A stretch of 36,317 nucleotides of DNA from Albibeggiatoa sp964388965 (lineage in GTDB: Bacteria; Pseudomonadota; Gammaproteobacteria; Beggiatoales; Beggiatoaceae): the NCBI GenBank assembly GCA_964388965.1, contig CAYMCP010000036.1:1-36317 (forward strand). Reading direction: 5' to 3'. Positions 15,659 to 23,641 of the stretch are shown here, one piece after another (position 1 is the stretch's first letter; each line of letters starts with the position of its first letter). A model generated the notes under the pieces. The model was not told the DNA's origin. It was given only the letters and a program-made list of their open reading frames with translations, and ran no database searches. The position numbers were made by a program, and so were the translations under genes.

Positions 15659-16119
15659 TATAAAAGTACAAAAAAGAGAGCCAAATGAGGAGGACGCTTA
15701 AAATGAAACTACAAATATCAGAATTGACAATAAAGAGAAAATGGCGTTCAGCTACATAAGCCCAAGCCATCATGGGAAAATACACGATTATCGTTTTTGT
15801 AAACAGCTTTTTGACCCTCGAACTCATTGGTTTGAAAACGTTTATGTCCGCGTTGATTTGGGGTTTTTAGGCTTTGGCGACTACAAGACAAAGAAATTAT
15901 CCATACCTCATAAACGTAAAAAAATACCGATTTAACAGAAAAACAGAAAAACGATAACAAAATGATGGCTAGAGAGAGAATTTCTGTTGAAAACAGCATA
16001 GCGGGGGCATCAAATGCTACCGAATTCTCCTAAATAAACTTAGAATTCATCGTATTGATGTATATGATAATATTTTGGGTGTCTGTGCAGGGCTTTGGAA
16101 CTTTTATCTCTCTAACTGA
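15659..16119 (+). pseudogene. IS5-type (DDE) transposase remnant with several frameshifts
   Basis: Plus-strand pieces in different frames align in order with the C-terminal half of an IS5-family DDE transposase: YKSTKKR (from 15659), RRTLKMKLQI, then RIDNKEKMAFSYISPSHHGK … HDYRF … RVDLGFLGFGDYKTKKLSIP … HKRKK (to about 15925). A shift at an A7 run is followed by DLTEKQKNDNKMMARERISV-ENSIAG (15929-16010), and another shift by KCYRILLNKLRIHRIDVYDN-ILGVCAGLWNFYLSN ending at TGA 16117-16119. DLGF…IPHKRK and ARERISVENSIAG are the conserved blocks. At least three frame breaks make it inactive. The N-terminal half and IS ends were not found. Minus-strand ORFs of 73 and 83 codons here are antisense shadows. 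Confidence 0.8.
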
Positions 16120-16126
16120 TTGTTTT

Positions 16127-16276
16127 TTAAAGGTAGACAATTCTAACAATTTCACTGCCATAATGTGCTTCATCTAAGTAATAAGTTGTATTGTCAGGTA
16201 AAGCTGTCAATTTGACTTCTAATCCAGATAAACACTGCCCATTGCTTTCCCAATGATAAAAATATTTTTGTGCCAT
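16127..16276 (-). CDS. possible 49-residue hypothetical protein
   Basis: From ATG 16276 the frame reads MAQKYFYHWESNGQCLSGLE … LTALPDNTTYYLDEAHYGSE … and stops at 16127. Composition looks protein-like (Trp, Cys, His, an acidic/aromatic C-terminal half), unlike the low-complexity sequence around it. I do not recognise a family. There is no good ribosome site close to the ATG, and a longer frame upstream would need a TTG start. It lies just past a dead transposase, so it may be the tail of a broken gene. Confidence 0.3.
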   Translation of the reverse strand: MAQKYFYHWESNGQCLSGLEVKLTALPDNTTYYLDEAHYGSEIVRIVYL

Positions 16277-16584
16277 ACTTAAGAAAAAAATTGCCTTGTA
16301 TTTTCCTATCCTTACAGCTAATAAAATGAATTTAATCAATATTTTTATAATCAGCGATAGCAATCAATTAGCACAAATTGGCAAATTTTTTGAGGAAGAA
16401 TATTACGCATAGCGCGTGATAACTTTAGCTAAAACAAGGATTCGGCAGCTAATAGAATTAAGTTCATTTTTTTGCCACATTTTGCCTTTAGATTTTCACA
16501 ATATACCCTTTTAATAGCCTAGCTTGTTATTTAGACTAGTAAAATTAAAAAATAATAATGGGTGTAACGACGAGGTGACGTATT

Positions 16585-17205
16585 ATGTACATATTAAGTA
16601 AAAGTAGATTTAAACTATTTGGTGGCAGTGTTATTCTAGGATTATTACTTGCCCTGAGTACTTTGCAATTATTAAAAGATGCGGAATTTGTAGATTGGAT
16701 AACAAAAAACTTAATGCACACTGCTTGGTTACGCACGCAGGCGAGTGGTGAAAAAATTAAACCATGGCCATGGGCTGAGTTGTGGCCTATCGCACGCCTG
16801 ACTGTACCACATTTAAACGCTGAACATATTATTTTAGAGCAAGAGGCAAAACAACTAACATCATCAGTTGGATTAAGTTATTTAAAAAGTAGCGTACTAC
16901 CCGGTGAGGTAGGTAGTACCGTTTTGGGGGCACATCCTAGTTTATATTTTTCATTTTTAAGTGAGTTGAAGCCAAATGACGTATTGGTTTTAGAATCACC
17001 ACGTACTGGAAAATGGCATTATCGCGTACACGTCATCAAAATAGTTAATAAATCAGATACAAAATTATTAGAACCAGGATTAAAACGTCGTTTAATTTTA
17101 ATAAGTTGTTATCGTTGCGGAACAGAGCAACCTGAACTACAAAAAAATAGTCTACGTTATGTTGTTATTGCAGAAGAAGATGATAGATTGTCAAACGGGT
17201 TATAA
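16585..17205 (+). CDS. class GN sortase
   Basis: A 206-residue sortase of the proteobacterial class GN group. After a membrane anchor (about residues 10-30) comes AWLRTQASGEKIKPWPWAEL (47-66) and ARLTVPHLN, the diagnostic N-terminal signature. Catalytic residues are His117 in STVLGAHPSLYF, Cys175 in LILISCYRC, and Arg191 in SLRYVV; LLEP (161-164) is also typical. Sortases cleave a C-terminal sorting signal and transfer the protein to a new acceptor; in Gram-negative bacteria the acceptor is poorly known. The usual neighbour, a large von Willebrand/VIT-type target with an LPXTG-like tail, is not in the window. Common members have AGHRDTHF around the His; here it is GAHPSLYF. ATG at 16585 has GAGGTG 7 nt upstream. 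Confidence 0.85.
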   Translation: MYILSKSRFKLFGGSVILGLLLALSTLQLLKDAEFVDWITKNLMHTAWLRTQASGEKIKPWPWAELWPIARLTVPHLNAEHIILEQEAKQLTSSVGLSYLKSSVLPGEVGSTVLGAHPSLYFSFLSELKPNDVLVLESPRTGKWHYRVHVIKIVNKSDTKLLEPGLKRRLILISCYRCGTEQPELQKNSLRYVVIAEEDDRLSNGL

Positions 17206-17310
17206 GTTTCAAAATACTGTCGGAGTGCTGCTGGGCGCACAAAACTTGCTTTGCTGATGCGGCACATAAACTTCATATTTTTAATTTAATGATCGGTTGA
17301 ACACGTTGAT

Positions 17311-18045
17311 TTATCTTTTGTCTGGCACTAAGCGGTCGCCGAATGGTGTACGCACAACGCGCATTCCTTCTGGCACGTCTTCATCTTTAATTACTTGACG
17401 CTTAAAGTTTTTGTATAATTCGCGGCGTTTTTCTAATGCTTCCTCACGTTTTCTCTGCTCTTCCTCCGAAAGTTGTTGATTTTTCTGCATAGCCGCTAAA
17501 AATGGATTAACTGTACTAGGAGGATTTTGACTCACTGCCGACTCTGGTGGCGGGTTAATCGCTTTACCAACAGTAAATTCTAATATTGCGGATTTCCCTG
17601 CATTGCTACATTTAATCCCTTTTTGTGGATTTGGGCGGAGACAAGGTGCATTTTCGGGATAATCCACTTTGACTTTACGCTCTGTTAGGCGAATAAGGTA
17701 ATAATCCGGAAAACCATTATTTACTGCTGTCCGTATTTTATCTTCCATATCAACTTTAATGATTTTATTATTCGGTGCTTCCAAAAAAACAATATAGCGT
17801 TTACCAATTTGACTGATACCTTTTAATTCAAAATCTTTTTGTGGCAAAACTTGAACTTGTGGCTTTGGGGTGGGTAAATTCTGAAATGGATTAAGATTAA
17901 CCGGTGGTGCCGGTGGTTTTGGGTCTGATTGAGGTGTCGGAGGTGTTTTTGGTTTATTTCTATCCTCGTCAAATAAATCAAACCCCTCTGCACTAACAGT
18001 CTGGCAAAAGATGAAAATAAGTATAAAATAAAATGGCTTAGTCAT
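17311..18045 (-). CDS. exported proline-rich protein, PilP/GspC-like middle (tentative)
   Basis: 244 residues. A signal peptide (1-19, cleavage after VSA) is followed by a Pro-rich linker (about 30-70), typical of periplasm-spanning parts. Residues 72-128 (FELKGISQIGKRYIVFLEA … VDMEDKI … GFPDYYLIRL) have the strand pattern L-x-G-I…-A-x-I…-G-D of PilP/GspC-type homology regions, but the match is loose. Two cysteines (135, 146) could pair. A charged helix (188-216) and the C-terminal GMRVVRTPFGDRLVPDKR close it. An LNPF/VNPF motif occurs at 51 and 179. No secretion or pilus genes are adjacent; its convergent neighbour is the sortase. The ATG has AGAGGA 6 nt upstream. Function unknown. Confidence 0.6.
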   Translation of the reverse strand: MTKPFYFILIFIFCQTVSAEGFDLFDEDRNKPKTPPTPQSDPKPPAPPVNLNPFQNLPTPKPQVQVLPQKDFELKGISQIGKRYIVFLEAPNNKIIKVDMEDKIRTAVNNGFPDYYLIRLTERKVKVDYPENAPCLRPNPQKGIKCSNAGKSAILEFTVGKAINPPPESAVSQNPPSTVNPFLAAMQKNQQLSEEEQRKREEALEKRRELYKNFKRQVIKDEDVPEGMRVVRTPFGDRLVPDKR

Positions 18046-18073
18046 AACATGTCCTCTGTTACATTATGGGAAA

Positions 18074-18103
18074 ATTATATTACATGTCATCGTGTTTCGC
18101 CAA
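18074..18103 (-). promoter_or_regulatory. candidate promoter of the proline-rich protein gene
   Basis: Minus strand TTGGCG (18103-18098), 18-bp spacer, TATAAT (18079-18074), 28 bp upstream of the ATG at 18045. The -10 is exact and the -35 partial. Confidence 0.45.
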
Positions 18104-18382
18104 ATATTTTGCCAATAAGGGTAAGGCAAATTGTATTAAAAATTTTAGCTGTTTGAAATCAAATCATGACAAAATATCATTCTACAGTTGAAAGTGCGCA
18201 GCGTAGTAAAGTAGGTATTTGAAAATAATCGATGTACATCTGGCTTTTGCTGCCAACGAATGTCCGGTTTTCTTTAGTTTTTTGGGACAATGGGCTAGGT
18301 ATGAGTACCACACCTCCCAGTTGCCGAGAGAGGATTAATCAATAGTTAAATCAATGTCTTGAACACAGTTTTTTCATCAAAA
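18104..18382. other. spacer after lpxA; no gene seen
   Basis: Read on both strands. Only short frames are present (for example an 18-codon ORF from 18167) and none has a ribosome site or a recognisable product. A weak stem CCTC/GAGG near 18323-18340 could help end the lpxA transcript; there is no T run. Confidence 0.4.
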
Positions 18383-19180
18383 CTACCGCACAATTCCCCG
18401 TGCAGAACGTTTATCTAAAAATTCAATCAAACGATTTACCTCAGGACAGATTTCAACTAGTTTTTTCAATTCAATCAATGCCTCTTCTATAGTAAGACTT
18501 TGTTTATAAATAATTTTATAAGCTTGATATAAGTTACGGATTGTCTCTGAACTAAAACCATTGCGCTTTAAGCCTTCTTTGTTTAACCCATAACTTTCTG
18601 CACGATTTCCCCAAACAGTCACGTATGGCGGTACATCTTTGAAAATCACTGAACCCGCACCAGAAAAACTATACGCACCCATACTACAAAATTGATGCAC
18701 TAAACTAAAACCGCCTAAAATGACATAATCATCAATTTCTACGTGACCTGCTAGTGAGGCACCGTTAGCAAAAATAGTATGATTACCAACACGACAATCA
18801 TGGGCAAAATGTGTGTATGCCATAAGCCAATTATCATTGCCAATTTTAGTAACACCACCACCTTGTGCTGTCCCACGATTCATGGTGCAATATTCACGAA
18901 TTTCATTATCGTCGCCTATTTCAAGGCGCGTCAGCTCACCCGCATATTTTTTATCTTGCGGTATTTCGCCCAATGATACAAACTGATAAATACGATTATT
19001 TTTGCCAATACGAGTTGGACCCTTAATGATAACGTGTGAACCAATCTCCGTACCTGCGTCAATTTGTACGTTTGCTTCAATAACAGAAAAGGGACCGACT
19101 TGGACGCTACTATCCAATTCAGCCTTTGAATCTACGATAGCTTGTGGATGTATCAAGTTGGAATATCTCTTTTCATGCAC
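18383..19180 (-). CDS. lpxA: UDP-GlcNAc O-acyltransferase LpxA
   Basis: First enzyme of lipid A synthesis: moves an R-3-hydroxyacyl chain from ACP to O3 of UDP-GlcNAc. 265 residues of left-handed beta-helix hexapeptide repeats plus a helical C-terminus ending KRSARGIVR. Landmarks: IHPQAIV, RIYQFVSLGEIPQDKKYAGE, YTHFAHDC with catalytic His127 (E. coli His125), VHQFCSMGAY, DVPPYVTVWGN, GLKRNGFS. At the acyl-length position (E. coli Gly173) it has Ala175. The start is not ATG: GTG at 19180 overlaps fabZ by 28 bp and gives an E. coli-like N-terminus; TTG at 19156 overlaps the fabZ stop by 1 bp. Last gene of the cluster; lpxB does not follow. Confidence 0.96.
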   Translation of the reverse strand: MHEKRYSNLIHPQAIVDSKAELDSSVQVGPFSVIEANVQIDAGTEIGSHVIIKGPTRIGKNNRIYQFVSLGEIPQDKKYAGELTRLEIGDDNEIREYCTMNRGTAQGGGVTKIGNDNWLMAYTHFAHDCRVGNHTIFANGASLAGHVEIDDYVILGGFSLVHQFCSMGAYSFSGAGSVIFKDVPPYVTVWGNRAESYGLNKEGLKRNGFSSETIRNLYQAYKIIYKQSLTIEEALIELKKLVEICPEVNRLIEFLDKRSARGIVR

Positions 19181-19602
19181 ATTAAATCAGCGGTCGCAAC
19201 AATCTTACCTTCAACTGTAGTTGTTGCTTTATATTTCCACATGCCACGAGTAATGCGCACCAGTACCACTTCAATGAGTAATTGATCACCTGGTTCTACA
19301 GGCTGTTTAAATCTCGCATTGTCAATGCCAACTAAATAATACAACGAGTTATCATCTGGCTGTGCTTCACTAGTCTTAAATGCCAATACACCCGTCGCCT
19401 GCGCCATTGCTTCAATGATCAGTACCCCAGGCATGACCGCACGATGTGGAAAATGTCCTTGAAAAAACGGCTCATTAATAGACACATTCTTGATCGCAGT
19501 CAACGATTCACCCAGCGTATAATCAGTTACGCGGTCAATCAGTAAAAAAGGATAGCGGTGTGGAAGGTGCTGAAAAATATCATGAATGTCCATTGTATTC
19601 AT
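19153..19602 (-). CDS. fabZ: 3-hydroxyacyl-ACP dehydratase FabZ
   Basis: A cytosolic dehydratase of fatty-acid elongation, 149 residues, hot-dog fold. It shows the N-terminal IFQHLPHRYPFLLIDRV, catalytic His50 in FFQGHFPHRAVMPGV and Glu64 in GVLIIEAMAQATGVL, and a C-terminal VEGKIVATADLMCM strand. It shares 3-hydroxyacyl-ACP with LpxA and LpxD, which explains its place between them. 16 bp after lpxD and overlapping lpxA. Start chosen as the first ATG (MNTMDIHDIF); Met4 is an alternative. Confidence 0.97.
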   Translation of the reverse strand: MNTMDIHDIFQHLPHRYPFLLIDRVTDYTLGESLTAIKNVSINEPFFQGHFPHRAVMPGVLIIEAMAQATGVLAFKTSEAQPDDNSLYYLVGIDNARFKQPVEPGDQLLIEVVLVRITRGMWKYKATTTVEGKIVATADLMCMKRDIPT

Positions 19603-19618
19603 ATTCTCTCAGGCACCC

Positions 19619-20656
19619 CTAAGTTGATAAAAATTTTGCTTTGTTTTTTAGGGTTTGTACACATTTTGCTATATCGTTAAGATGTTTAAATTGATGAAAA
19701 TTTCTACGCCAGTGTTGACTAGGCTCTAATGGTGTGCCTGATGAATAAGTACCAGACTTAGTAATGGATTGCAACACAATCGAGCCACCGGTAATTTGTA
19801 CATTATCAGCAATCTCAATATGTCCTACAATACCAACACCACCTGCAATCATACAATTACGTCCAATGCGCGTACTGCCAGCAATACCCACACAACCTGC
19901 AATTGCAGTGTGCTCGCCAATGAAGACATTATGTGCGATTTGAATTTGATTATCTAATTTAACCCCGTTGCTAATAATCGTATCCTCTAAAGCCCCTCTG
20001 TCAACAGTGGTATTTGCGCCAATTTCAACATCATCACCAATCAAGACTTTACCAAGCTGAGGTACTTTAACCCATTGACCTTTATCATTAGCAAGCCCAA
20101 AGCCGTCCGCGCCAATAACAGCACCGGGATGAATAATACAACGTTGACCAATTTGTACTTGCGCACACAAAGTTACATTTGCTACCAAACGAGTATTCTC
20201 ACCTAGTAATACATTCTGTCCGACAACACAACCTGCGCCGATTTCTACATATTCACCAATTTGTGCACCTGACTCAATTACTGCTTGTGCGCCAATACTG
20301 GCTGTTTTGGCAACGTTGGCATCGGGACTCACCCAAGCTGTTGGATGAATACCTGCATTTGCTCTGGGCTGTGGATTAAATAAACGTGCAGCATAGGCAT
20401 AACCCAAATAAGGATTATCCATAATTAACACAGGTACGGGACTGTAACATACATCTTTGAGCGAGATGATGACCGCAGCCGCTTGAGTTTTGCTTAAATC
20501 ATCACGGTATAAACGATTGGAAAAAAAACTGACTTCGTATGCAGTAGCCTGCTTTAAGCTTGCAATTCCAGCAATATTTACAGCAGATACACTGGTATCG
20601 TTTAATTGCGCACCAATTTGAGTTGCAAGCTGAACAAGGCTGATTGAGACCATCAT
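19619..20656 (-). CDS. lpxD: UDP-3-O-acylglucosamine N-acyltransferase LpxD
   Basis: Third enzyme of lipid A synthesis: adds the N2-linked hydroxyacyl chain. 345 residues: N-terminal uridine-binding domain (about 1-100, with VSFFSNRLY and NPYLGYA), then a hexapeptide beta-helix (100-310) and a C-terminal helix. Seen: IHPGAVIGADGFG (175-187), TTVDRGALEDTII (216-228), catalytic His242 in QIAHNVFIGEHTAIAG (E. coli His239), and HWRRNFHQFKHL. It starts 7 bp after skp; two ATGs in a row (MMVSIS) leave the start uncertain by one codon. Confidence 0.97.
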   Translation of the reverse strand: MMVSISLVQLATQIGAQLNDTSVSAVNIAGIASLKQATAYEVSFFSNRLYRDDLSKTQAAAVIISLKDVCYSPVPVLIMDNPYLGYAYAARLFNPQPRANAGIHPTAWVSPDANVAKTASIGAQAVIESGAQIGEYVEIGAGCVVGQNVLLGENTRLVANVTLCAQVQIGQRCIIHPGAVIGADGFGLANDKGQWVKVPQLGKVLIGDDVEIGANTTVDRGALEDTIISNGVKLDNQIQIAHNVFIGEHTAIAGCVGIAGSTRIGRNCMIAGGVGIVGHIEIADNVQITGGSIVLQSITKSGTYSSGTPLEPSQHWRRNFHQFKHLNDIAKCVQTLKNKAKFLST

Positions 20657-20663
20657 CTTAACT

Positions 20664-21164
20664 TTATTGAGAGCGAGCTAAATTCTTCAACACTTTGCTA
20701 GTAATATCCACCTTGTCACTCGCCCAGACGACACCGTCACTTAAAATGATGTCATAGCGTTCGTTTTTGGCTAGCTTTTGGATCTCTTCGATGATTTTCT
20801 TTTGTAGCTTATCCAACTCTTCATTACGGCGGATATTATAATCTTCACGAAATTCATCTTGTTGGCGTTGCAATTCTCGACGTTTAGAGATGATGTCGCG
20901 TTCTAAATCACGACGTTTATCCTCGCTCATAATCGCGCCATCATTGGCTAATTTTTTATCCAAATTGCTTAATTGTTGACGCAATGCGCCAATTCGACGT
21001 TGTTTAGGCGCAAATTCTTTTTCTAGGCGCGAGTTAGCGGCTTCGACTTGGGGAGCTGACTCCATAATTTTGACTGCATTGACAAAACCTATTTTGATCT
21101 CTGCTAATGCAACTGTGCTCAAACCCCATAAAGCTAAAATTAGGTATAAACTGTGTTTTTTCAT
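20664..21164 (-). CDS. skp: periplasmic chaperone Skp/OmpH
   Basis: Skp holds unfolded outer-membrane proteins in the periplasm and passes them toward BamA. 166 residues from ATG 21164 (MKKHSLYLILALWGLSTVAL), with a signal peptide to about residue 21 and mature EIKIGFVNAVKIMESAP. The middle is a long charged coiled coil (about 45-125) rich in Lys, Arg, Glu and Gln, as in Skp tentacles, and the C-terminal part returns to the body domain (YDIILSDGVVWASDKVDIT). A reading three codons longer would start with GTG at 21173; GAGTGG spaced 8 nt from ATG 21164 decides for the latter. It lies between bamA and lpxD. Confidence 0.93.
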   Translation of the reverse strand: MKKHSLYLILALWGLSTVALAEIKIGFVNAVKIMESAPQVEAANSRLEKEFAPKQRRIGALRQQLSNLDKKLANDGAIMSEDKRRDLERDIISKRRELQRQQDEFREDYNIRRNEELDKLQKKIIEEIQKLAKNERYDIILSDGVVWASDKVDITSKVLKNLARSQ

Positions 21165-21322
21165 TGTTACCACTCAAATTATTAAGTTAAGTTTACCGTA
21201 TTATTTAACCACAAATATGCAAAAGATGCTGCTTTAAATTTACGTTAACCATGCTTTGGGAATGTAAGATTTATTTTGCACCAACGTATTATTTTGTTTG
21301 CAAAACAAGTTTCACATGCCGA

Positions 21323-23641
21323 TTAAAAGTTAGTCCCAATTGTAAATTGGAACATTTGGGTACGATCACCATCAAATTTTTTCAATGGTCTTGCTATACT
21401 GAATGTCATGACACCGACCGGTGTTACCCATATTGCGGATAAACCTGCGGAATAGCGAAATTGTCCCACATCAAAGTCTTCATGCAGTCCAAATACGTTA
21501 CCACCATCAACAAATGCCGATAAGCGTAATGAACGCACATTTTCTACAAAAGGCACGGGGACTATCACTTCTGCACTAAATACTGTTTTCAGATTACCAC
21601 CGAATGATCGTCCATAAGAGTCCAATGGTCCGATAGTATTCTCCTCAAAACCGCGCATACTGTGCGGACCACCTGCAATATAATTTTCATAAAATGGCAT
21701 TTCACTGTTTTCGTTATATGCGTCACCGTAACCAATATCACCTTTTAAAAATAAAGTATATTTTTCAGTCAACGGATATAACCATTGATGGCGATAAGAT
21801 ATTTTGTAATATTCTAAATCGCTTATGCCGGGAATAGACACCTCAGCACTAAATGCTCTTAACGTACCTCTATCTGCAAATAATGCGCGGTTACGGGTAT
21901 CATGGCTCCAACGAGCAGTTAAACGATAAGAGTCGTAGATACTACCGTATTTTCTCAGAAAATCATGAATTTCTGATGCAGTAAAATCAGTCGTTTTTAC
22001 CTCAGTATGGTCAAATGCGCCACCAAAATGAATACTGTTGAATTCACTCAAAGGAATACCATAAGTGATATTTCCACCGTAAGCGTCGGTTGCATAACGG
22101 CTCAAATTAGCTTCATAAGCATCGGTTTCGCGGAAAAAGAGGGAAGTGTTGCGACTGACACCGTGTACATTGGTATATGGATTGAAATAAGACAAACTGT
22201 ATAAGGTGTTGTAATCACTATTATTGAAGCCAATCCCTACTCGCTTACCAGTCCCTAAAAAATTATCTTGTGTAACGCTAGCATTAAAAAGTAAACCATA
22301 AGTTTGCGAATAACCTAAACCTGCCATTAAATTACCTGATGGCATTTCAATTACGTTATAATCCACATCTATTTGATCATCCGTGCCTTGCACCAAATTC
22401 GTATTAATATCTACTTGCTCGAAATAATTGAGACGTTCTAAACGATTTTTTGAACGTTTTAAAGCCTCGCTCGAAACCCATGCGGATTCCATTTGACGCA
22501 TTTCACGACGCATCACCTCGTCACGAGTGCGAATATTGCCAGCAAAATTAATCCGTCTCACATAGGTGCGTTTACCCGGCTCCATGAAAAAATTTAACCC
22601 AACGGTCTTAGTTTCATCGTCGATGTCCGGGACCGCATTCACATTGGCAAAAAAGTAACCTTCTTCGCCAATCCGTTCACTTAATGCCTCACTACTGGCG
22701 GTAATTGCTTTACGTGAAAAAACTTCACCTGATTTAATTTGTAATTTCTGATGTAATTCTTCTTCTGGCAAGATTAAATTACCAATTATTTTAATATCTG
22801 AAATGGTATATTTATCACCTTCAGTTAGGTTAATGGTGATATATACATCTTTTTTATCTGGACTAATAGATACTTGAGTTGAATCAATAGTAAAGTTGAC
22901 ATAACCTTGGTCTTGATAAAAGGAGCGGATAGTCTCAATATCACCAGATAATTTTTCCCGCGAATATTGATTGCTTTTGGTCAGAAATGAAAACCAACCG
23001 CCTGTATTTAATTGTATTTTACCTAATATTTTATCATCATCAAAATCTTGATTACCCACTACGCTAATATGACGAATTTTGGCAATCAATCCCTCTGAGA
23101 TATTCAACAAAATTGCGACTCGATTGCGTACCAATGGTGTCACTTCGGAGTTAATTTTAACTGCATATTTACCTTTACTAAAATATAAACGTTGTAATTC
23201 TTGTTCAACTTTTTCTAGTAAAGATCGATTAAATACGCGCCCTTCGGCAAAACCAACTTTTTTTAACAACTCTTTTAAATCATCGGTTGCAATATCTTTG
23301 TTACCTTCAAAGGTGATTTGTGCAATTGCAGGGCGTTCCTCTAGTACGATTACCAGACTATTGCCATCACGTCCTAATTTTACATCCTTAAATAGCCCGG
23401 TTTTGAATAATGATGAAATTGCTTCACTACTTTTTTGTGTATTCATTTCATCGCTAACTTTGACAGGTAAATAGTTAAATACTGTCCCTGCGGAAATGCG
23501 ACGCAAACCCTCTAAACGGATGTCTTCTAGTGTGAATGACGGAAAACTCCATGCCACTGGTAGGTAAAACAAAAAGAATAAAAAAAACGCGAATAGGACT
23601 GTAAGTCCAGAGCGTTTAGAAGTGATTTGTTGTGTCTTCAT
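21323..23641 (-). CDS. bamA: outer membrane assembly factor BamA
   Basis: Core Omp85 protein of the BAM complex, which folds and inserts outer-membrane barrels. 772 residues: N-terminal hydrophobic signal (about 12-32), five POTRA domains (about 34-435; POTRA1 begins FTLEDIRLEGLRRISAGTV), and a 16-strand barrel from about 440 to the C-terminal FTIGTNF, which ends in the Phe expected of a barrel signal. The loop-6 motif is MRGF (662-665), a variant of VRGF. The start ATG directly follows the rseP stop (TAAATG). A 149-bp gap with no strong hairpin separates it from skp. Confidence 0.97.
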   Translation of the reverse strand: MKTQQITSKRSGLTVLFAFFLFFLFYLPVAWSFPSFTLEDIRLEGLRRISAGTVFNYLPVKVSDEMNTQKSSEAISSLFKTGLFKDVKLGRDGNSLVIVLEERPAIAQITFEGNKDIATDDLKELLKKVGFAEGRVFNRSLLEKVEQELQRLYFSKGKYAVKINSEVTPLVRNRVAILLNISEGLIAKIRHISVVGNQDFDDDKILGKIQLNTGGWFSFLTKSNQYSREKLSGDIETIRSFYQDQGYVNFTIDSTQVSISPDKKDVYITINLTEGDKYTISDIKIIGNLILPEEELHQKLQIKSGEVFSRKAITASSEALSERIGEEGYFFANVNAVPDIDDETKTVGLNFFMEPGKRTYVRRINFAGNIRTRDEVMRREMRQMESAWVSSEALKRSKNRLERLNYFEQVDINTNLVQGTDDQIDVDYNVIEMPSGNLMAGLGYSQTYGLLFNASVTQDNFLGTGKRVGIGFNNSDYNTLYSLSYFNPYTNVHGVSRNTSLFFRETDAYEANLSRYATDAYGGNITYGIPLSEFNSIHFGGAFDHTEVKTTDFTASEIHDFLRKYGSIYDSYRLTARWSHDTRNRALFADRGTLRAFSAEVSIPGISDLEYYKISYRHQWLYPLTEKYTLFLKGDIGYGDAYNENSEMPFYENYIAGGPHSMRGFEENTIGPLDSYGRSFGGNLKTVFSAEVIVPVPFVENVRSLRLSAFVDGGNVFGLHEDFDVGQFRYSAGLSAIWVTPVGVMTFSIARPLKKFDGDRTQMFQFTIGTNF

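Noticed and set aside
15606..15999. Two minus-strand ORFs (73 and 83 codons) with hydrophobic stretches
   Set aside because: They run antisense to clear transposase blocks (IPHKRK, ARERISVENSIAG) on the plus strand; the hydrophobicity is a mirror of that code.
16326..16412. 28-codon plus ORF (MNLINIFIISDSNQLAQIGK…)
   Set aside because: Protein-like but too short, no ribosome site, no recognisable family; could be a gene scrap next to the dead transposase.
21295..21309. TTGTTT-GCA-AAACAA palindrome between skp and bamA
   Set aside because: AT-rich 6-bp stem, weak, expected by chance in this base composition.
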